26,586 nucleotides of DNA from an uncultured Lachnospiraceae bacterium. Its GTDB lineage: Bacteria > Bacillota > Clostridia > Lachnospirales > Lachnospiraceae. The notes beneath the pieces were generated by a model. That model searched no databases, was not told the origin of the DNA, and saw only the letters and a list, made by a program, of their open reading frames with translations. Of this stretch, positions 23,556 through 26,586 are shown one piece after another (the stretch's first letter is position 1; each line of letters begins with the position of its first letter). Position numbers and translations under genes: made by a program. The DNA is taken from assembly GCA_910584965.1 (NCBI GenBank), contig CAJUDZ010000039.1:1-26586 (forward strand), in the 5' to 3' direction.

Positions 23556-23579
23556 GAAAGAGTCCGTCAGGACTCTTTC
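23556..23579. terminator. Bidirectional terminator between ybjQ-like and DUF3021 genes
   Basis: GAAAGAGTCC-GTCA-GGACTCTTTC is a perfect 10-bp hairpin. T-rich sequence follows on the plus strand (TCCTTTTCC), and a run of seven Ts follows on the minus strand. It overlaps the last codons of the minus-strand gene and serves both convergent operons. Confidence 0.88.
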
Positions 23580-24007
23580 TCCTTTTCCAGTATTTTTTCA
23601 TTCATGTTTTTGGCCAGTTTATAAAAGTGGCAGGCATAGGCAAGCCAGATCAGAACGGCGACGAAGAGCTGGAACAGAATAATCAGGATACAGTATCCCC
23701 AGCCGATCTGTACCGGAATCCAGCCGACACGGAATCCCACGATCAAATAAACGGTAGTGCCGATGCCCATATGGAACAAAAATTTCAAGGGAAAGGGCAG
23801 GCTGTCGTTACGATAAATTTCGGTCGGTGCGGAATATGCGATACCGATCAGCACCGTGCTGAAGACCTCTTTGGAGAAAGCCCAGTTCTCCATGATGAGC
23901 GTACCGTGGTTCAAATATTCGAATACCATGTTGCCGATCAGATAGATCATGCAGGAAATTTTGATTCCCTGTATGGAATTATTTATAATTCTTTTCATTA
24001 AAGTCAT
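23567..24007 (-). CDS. DUF3021 family membrane protein
   Basis: The 146-residue protein has four hydrophobic segments (about 14-32, 45-60, 72-95, 98-125) and ends in a charged tail (NMNEKILEKEKES), matching DUF3021. These proteins are regularly encoded beside a LytTR regulator without a receiver domain. In characterised streptococcal pairs such as HdrRM and BrsRM, a membrane protein restrains its LytTR regulator, and the same job is inferred here. AGGAGG lies 7 nt before the ATG at 24007, and 26 nt separate it from the regulator gene upstream. Confidence 0.88.
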   Translation of the reverse strand: MTLMKRIINNSIQGIKISCMIYLIGNMVFEYLNHGTLIMENWAFSKEVFSTVLIGIAYSAPTEIYRNDSLPFPLKFLFHMGIGTTVYLIVGFRVGWIPVQIGWGYCILIILFQLFVAVLIWLAYACHFYKLAKNMNEKILEKEKES

Positions 24008-24033
24008 AAATACACCTCCTGAATATTCAGATT

Positions 24034-24468
24034 TTAAATCCCCAGATATTTCTTAAAATCCGGAAGATATTTTCTGGAAATATAATCTTTATTTCCGTTT
24101 TTCAGTATCACAAGCATAGAGCCATGAAAAGATGATTCCACGCGGCTGATTTGTTTCAGATTGATCAGCGTGGATTTGGAAATCCGCATAAATGTGCTGC
24201 CGAGAATTTTTTCCATCTCGTAAAGTCTTTTGCCGGAAACATATTTCTTCTGCTGACAATATACGTTCAAACGTTCATCTTCCATGCGGAGCATATAGAT
24301 TTCCGAGGGCTCTAATACGATGAGCTGGTCGTTATCCATCACCGTAATAACATTCCCGGGAGACTGGAGTATTTCCATGATCTGCTGTATCTGTGCGGTC
24401 ATTTTATTGGAATGAATGACGATGTATGGCTCGTCGATATTTTCGGATATTTGAAGTTCTACCTTCAT
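24034..24468 (-). CDS. LytTR DNA-binding regulator without a receiver domain
   Basis: The 144-residue protein has a short N-terminal segment (about 1-40) that is not a receiver domain, followed by a LytTR domain (about 45-142: ITVMDNDQLIVLEPSEIYMLRMEDERLNVYC, FMRISKSTLINLKQISRVE, DYISRKYLPDFKKYL). It lacks a phosphorylation site, so control is likely through the DUF3021 membrane partner encoded next. AGGAGG lies about 6 nt before the ATG. Upstream GATTCAT repeats spaced by 21 bp suggest self-control. Confidence 0.92.
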   Translation of the reverse strand: MKVELQISENIDEPYIVIHSNKMTAQIQQIMEILQSPGNVITVMDNDQLIVLEPSEIYMLRMEDERLNVYCQQKKYVSGKRLYEMEKILGSTFMRISKSTLINLKQISRVESSFHGSMLVILKNGNKDYISRKYLPDFKKYLGI

Positions 24469-24491
24469 GAAAGACCTCCTTTCCCGCTCTG

Positions 24492-24581
24492 CCTGATGAA
24501 TCGCAAAACGTTGGTCATGAATCTTCGCGATGATTCGTTGTGCTTATATCATACGATAAAAAGAGCGGATTGTCATGAATC
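24492..24581 (-). promoter_or_regulatory. Promoter and GATTCAT repeats upstream of the LytTR gene
   Basis: On the minus strand ATGACA (24576-24571), a 17-nt spacer and TATGAT (24553-24548) form a promoter. GATTCAT occurs at 24581 (overlapping the -35), 24523 and 24502. The last two begin exactly 21 bp apart, two helical turns, the spacing usual for LytTR-protein direct repeats. They lie downstream of the expected start site, which suits repression. The repeat sequence itself is not a published LytTR consensus that I know. Confidence 0.55.
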
Positions 24582-24637
24582 ATACGGCAAGTGGCAGAAA
24601 TCCGGACGGGAGAAGTGAAATCAGAAAGGTGAAAACA

Positions 24638-24666
24638 TTGAAGGCCGTTCCAAAGTATGCTACACT
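24638..24666 (+). promoter_or_regulatory. Promoter of the gene at 24724
   Basis: TTGAAG (24638-24643), a 17-nt spacer and TACACT (24661-24666) give a good match to the housekeeping consensus, about 50 nt before the preferred start codon. Confidence 0.6.
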
Positions 24667-24723
24667 TCAAAAGAGGAGCCGCAGGCTGAGAGAATAATGA
24701 ACAGGCAGGAGGAGGAACAGCGG

Positions 24724-25275
24724 ATGAAGGACGGAAACGAGAACTATTTTGAGGCCGCGCTGTCCGATTTTGTATTCGATGTGGCGGCGGGCGGCTCGAT
24801 CAGGCATTTGACCGATCGGGGATATTCCGTGGAGCAGATCATGCGGGAACTGTCCTATCCGGTTCCGCGCGCCAGAGTGGAAAAGGCGGTATACAGGCAT
24901 TTGATACAGTCTCAGATTCTGCTTTCCGAACTGCCCGAAGAGGAGGAAGCCCCAGGGATAAAACTTTTACATGGGAAAAAGGAAGCGCAGTTTCCGAAAA
25001 CGCTGATGGAAGCCATTGCTGAGGACGGAGAAGAGAACGCTTATATGGAATGTCCATTCGGCCGGTGGATAAAAAAAGATGAAAAGCAGCTTATGCAGAT
25101 CCTTTCCTGCCTGACGAACAGAGAGCGGGAATATATTCTCGGCATTCCGTGGGGGCAGGATGTGATGTATCACCGGCTGAACGGCCGCATGCGCGAAATC
25201 GGAATAAAGCTTGTAAAGAATACGGAATGGGAATGGAAGTTTTATTTTCTGAAAAGAAAAGCAGGATTACGTTAA
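24724..25275 (+). CDS. Unrecognised protein with a possible helix-turn-helix
   Basis: I do not recognise this 183-residue protein. Residues about 8-60 (FEAALSDFVFDVAAGGSIRHLTDRGYSVEQIMRELSYPVPRARVEKAVYRHLI) look like a helical, possibly DNA-binding region. The middle is acidic (LPEEEEAP), and the C-terminal half is helical with many charged and aromatic residues (TNREREYILGIPWGQDVMYHRL, WEWKFYFLKRKAGLR). No TM or signal is seen. GGAGG lies 8 nt before the ATG at 24724. An upstream ATG at 24697 would add nine residues but has a weaker site. It is a single gene with its own promoter and terminator, convergent with degV. Confidence 0.78.
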   Translation: MKDGNENYFEAALSDFVFDVAAGGSIRHLTDRGYSVEQIMRELSYPVPRARVEKAVYRHLIQSQILLSELPEEEEAPGIKLLHGKKEAQFPKTLMEAIAEDGEENAYMECPFGRWIKKDEKQLMQILSCLTNREREYILGIPWGQDVMYHRLNGRMREIGIKLVKNTEWEWKFYFLKRKAGLR

Positions 25276-25294
25276 AAGCGTACGCCTGCTTTTT
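25257..25294 (+). terminator. Terminator after the gene at 24724
   Basis: AAAAGCAGG (25257-25265) pairs with CCTGCTTTT (25285-25293), ending in TTTTT. The inner loop contains a further ACG/CGT pairing. The stem overlaps the end of the coding region and, being A-rich on its left, may also serve the convergent DegV gene. Confidence 0.8.
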
Positions 25295-25314
25295 ATTTGA
25301 CTGTGCCGGAAGAT

Positions 25315-26148
25315 TCAGAATGGTCTTCTGTCAGCCCATTCGATGGCGATTCCGGTTGCATTGGGGCCGACATGTGAGGAAACAATCAGATTCAGCGCCG
25401 CTTCGCTGTCGGCATTTACAAGAGATTTGCATTTATCGAACATTTCCTGATTGCCGACGTAGATGGCTCCGAGTCTTGCCGTTTCCCCTGCCCCGGCAAG
25501 GCGTTGGATATTTCGGAGCGCGGTGCTGATACCGCGGTTTTTCCGGTAAGGCTCGATACGGCCTTCTTTCATGGTGAGGATTACTTTGATATCGAGAATA
25601 TCACCGATTTTGCCTACCGCCGGCGAAACGCGCCCGCCTTGTACCAGATATTTGAAATCGTCCACGACGAAAAAAATATCGATCAATTCGATGCGCTTTC
25701 TGATTTCTTCTGCCGTTTCCGACAAGGTTTTCCCCTGTTTTTTCATTTCAACCGCATCGACGCACAGAAAACCGCTTCCGAGAGAGGCGCTTAGGGAGTC
25801 GATGACGACGATATTGCTTTCAGGATATTGCTCTTTCAGGTGGTCTGCCACCATGCAGATTGTATTATAGGAACCGCTCAGACCGGAGGATACCGCAATG
25901 CACAGGATATCTTTTCCGGCCTGTATTGTTTCCTCGAAACGCCTTGTGACCAGATCAGGATTGACGCCTGCGGTATAGGCTCTGCGGTCAGAAAGCTGTC
26001 TGAAAAATTCATCTCTGGATAAGATCTGCTCATCGCCGTAAACCATATTTTCATCAAAATAGTAATATTGAGGCAGCATGCCGACTTCCGCATCATAAGG
26101 GGCGGGGAGATCGACGTCGCCGTCTGTAAAAATCAAAAATTCTTTCAT
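25315..26148 (-). CDS. DegV family fatty-acid-binding protein
   Basis: The 277-residue protein matches the DegV/FakB fold, which holds a fatty acid for phosphorylation by the kinase FakA. Family motifs are the N-terminal FLIFTDGDVDLP, the ligand loop TAGVNPDLV, CIAVSSGLSGSYNTI and VIDSLSASLGSG, with VQGGRVSPAVGKIGDILDIKVIL and the C-terminal SSHVGPNATGIAI. Asp and Val replace some residues of the usual DSTADL opening. I chose the ATG at 26148, with CAAGG about 8 nt upstream, over the open frame reaching back to 26214, whose extra residues do not fit the family. FakA is not in this window. Confidence 0.92.
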   Translation of the reverse strand: MKEFLIFTDGDVDLPAPYDAEVGMLPQYYYFDENMVYGDEQILSRDEFFRQLSDRRAYTAGVNPDLVTRRFEETIQAGKDILCIAVSSGLSGSYNTICMVADHLKEQYPESNIVVIDSLSASLGSGFLCVDAVEMKKQGKTLSETAEEIRKRIELIDIFFVVDDFKYLVQGGRVSPAVGKIGDILDIKVILTMKEGRIEPYRKNRGISTALRNIQRLAGAGETARLGAIYVGNQEMFDKCKSLVNADSEAALNLIVSSHVGPNATGIAIEWADRRPF

Positions 26149-26302
26149 AAAATAACCTTGCCTTTCTGACAGTCGTTTCTTTATTATTATGCCATTATAA
26201 CGGAGAAATCTCAACCAAATCTCACGGAAATATCCAAATAATAGATTTAAAAAAATATAGTGGTCTGAATGTGATCACTCATGTTCCACCTTAATGGCAA
26301 AA

Positions 26303-26331
26303 GGCATATAGATTTTCAGTTTCTATATGCC
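26303..26331 (-). terminator. Terminator of the Rpn-like gene
   Basis: GGCATATAG (26331-26323 on the minus strand) pairs with CTATATGCC (26311-26303) across an 11-nt loop, followed by TTTTG, about 40 nt after the minus-strand stop. The 26149-26300 stretch otherwise holds only the degV upstream region. Confidence 0.75.
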
Positions 26332-26371
26332 CTTACGCTGTTAATATATTTATTTTGGCTGATACGATTGA

Positions 26372-26586
26372 TTACACGGGCTGCATAACTTCGGCTTCAA
26401 GTTCTTTTAATTCGTCAAATGAGAGAGAAGATACACAATCCGCAATTTCCTCCAGTGTCATTTTCCCTTTTCTTATCATTTGTTCGGCTGTCTTTCTTTC
26501 CGTTTCTTTTTCAATGTCTTTCGTATAAGTTCTCATAATCTGCTCGTCATCAAATAAACTCATCATAATCGTTACTACCTCCACTT
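26372..26586 (-). CDS. C-terminal part of an Rpn/PD-(D/E)XK transposase-family protein, cut by window edge
   Basis: The visible 70 residues (MMSLFDDEQIMRTYTKDIEKETERKTAEQMIRKGKMTLEEIADCVSSLSFDELKELE) resemble the tail of Rpn family recombination-promoting nucleases. In these proteins a charged coiled helix and a 'LEEIAD' motif follow the catalytic domain. The frame is open to the right edge, so the nuclease part probably lies outside. A GGAGG near 26580 with ATG at 26566 could make a stand-alone short gene or a decayed remnant, and the window cannot decide. Confidence 0.6.
   Translation of the reverse strand, partial: VEVVTIMMSLFDDEQIMRTYTKDIEKETERKTAEQMIRKGKMTLEEIADCVSSLSFDELKELEAEVMQPV

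Overview
The window looks like chromosomal DNA of a Gram-positive Clostridia member, most likely Lachnospiraceae. Evidence is strong Shine-Dalgarno sites, tRNAs without encoded CCA, two T-box leaders (Trp and Thr), LytTR/GHKL signalling, an MsmEFG-type sugar transporter with a GH36 alpha-galactosidase, DegV, SPFH and YbjQ proteins, and an Rpn-type tail at the right edge. This assignment comes from gene families and style; no homology search was run.

Layout. 1-430: end of a tRNA cluster (Val-TAC partial, Leu-TAA), an intrinsic terminator, and a tandem pair of about 84-bp elements with GCGGCGATT/AATCGCCGC ends. 426-2193: a TrpB2-type tryptophan synthase beta chain on the minus strand behind a T-box leader whose specifier reads TGG. 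2313-3691: divergent O-acetylhomoserine sulfhydrylase with a near-consensus promoter. 3727-5014: minus-strand methylguanine methyltransferase and a maltose/galactoside O-acetyltransferase, separated by three 25-bp repeats. 5134-10114: a tight four-gene signalling cluster (AraC regulator, LytTR response regulator, GHKL kinase, Cache-HAMP-GGDEF protein). 10143-12775: Thr T-box, a threonyl-tRNA synthetase lacking the usual N-terminal TGS domain, and a one-domain alkyltransferase. 12848-14179: a membrane-anchored Cthe_2159-like beta-helix protein. 14193-21169: an alpha-galactoside locus (divergent AraC regulator, binding lipoprotein, two permeases, alpha-galactosidase, small membrane protein). 21216-23579: tRNA-Gly(CCC) on the minus strand, then an SPFH / ribbon-helix-helix / two-TM / YbjQ cassette. 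23567-24468: minus-strand LytTR regulator with a DUF3021 membrane partner. 24638-25294: an unrecognised protein. 25315-26148: DegV. 26372-26586: C-terminal part of an Rpn-like protein running to the window edge.

How the genes work together. The alpha-galactoside locus is a complete import and hydrolysis unit except for its ATPase, which is probably shared from elsewhere. The four-gene cluster could link a kinase input to transcription and cyclic-di-GMP, but its signal is unknown. The LytTR/DUF3021 pair resembles regulator-plus-membrane-inhibitor systems, with GATTCAT repeats placed for autoregulation. The best candidates for an undescribed system are the SPFH/RHH/2-TM/YbjQ cassette, whose promoter carries two TGATATCA palindromes, and the AraC/LytTR/GHKL/GGDEF cluster.
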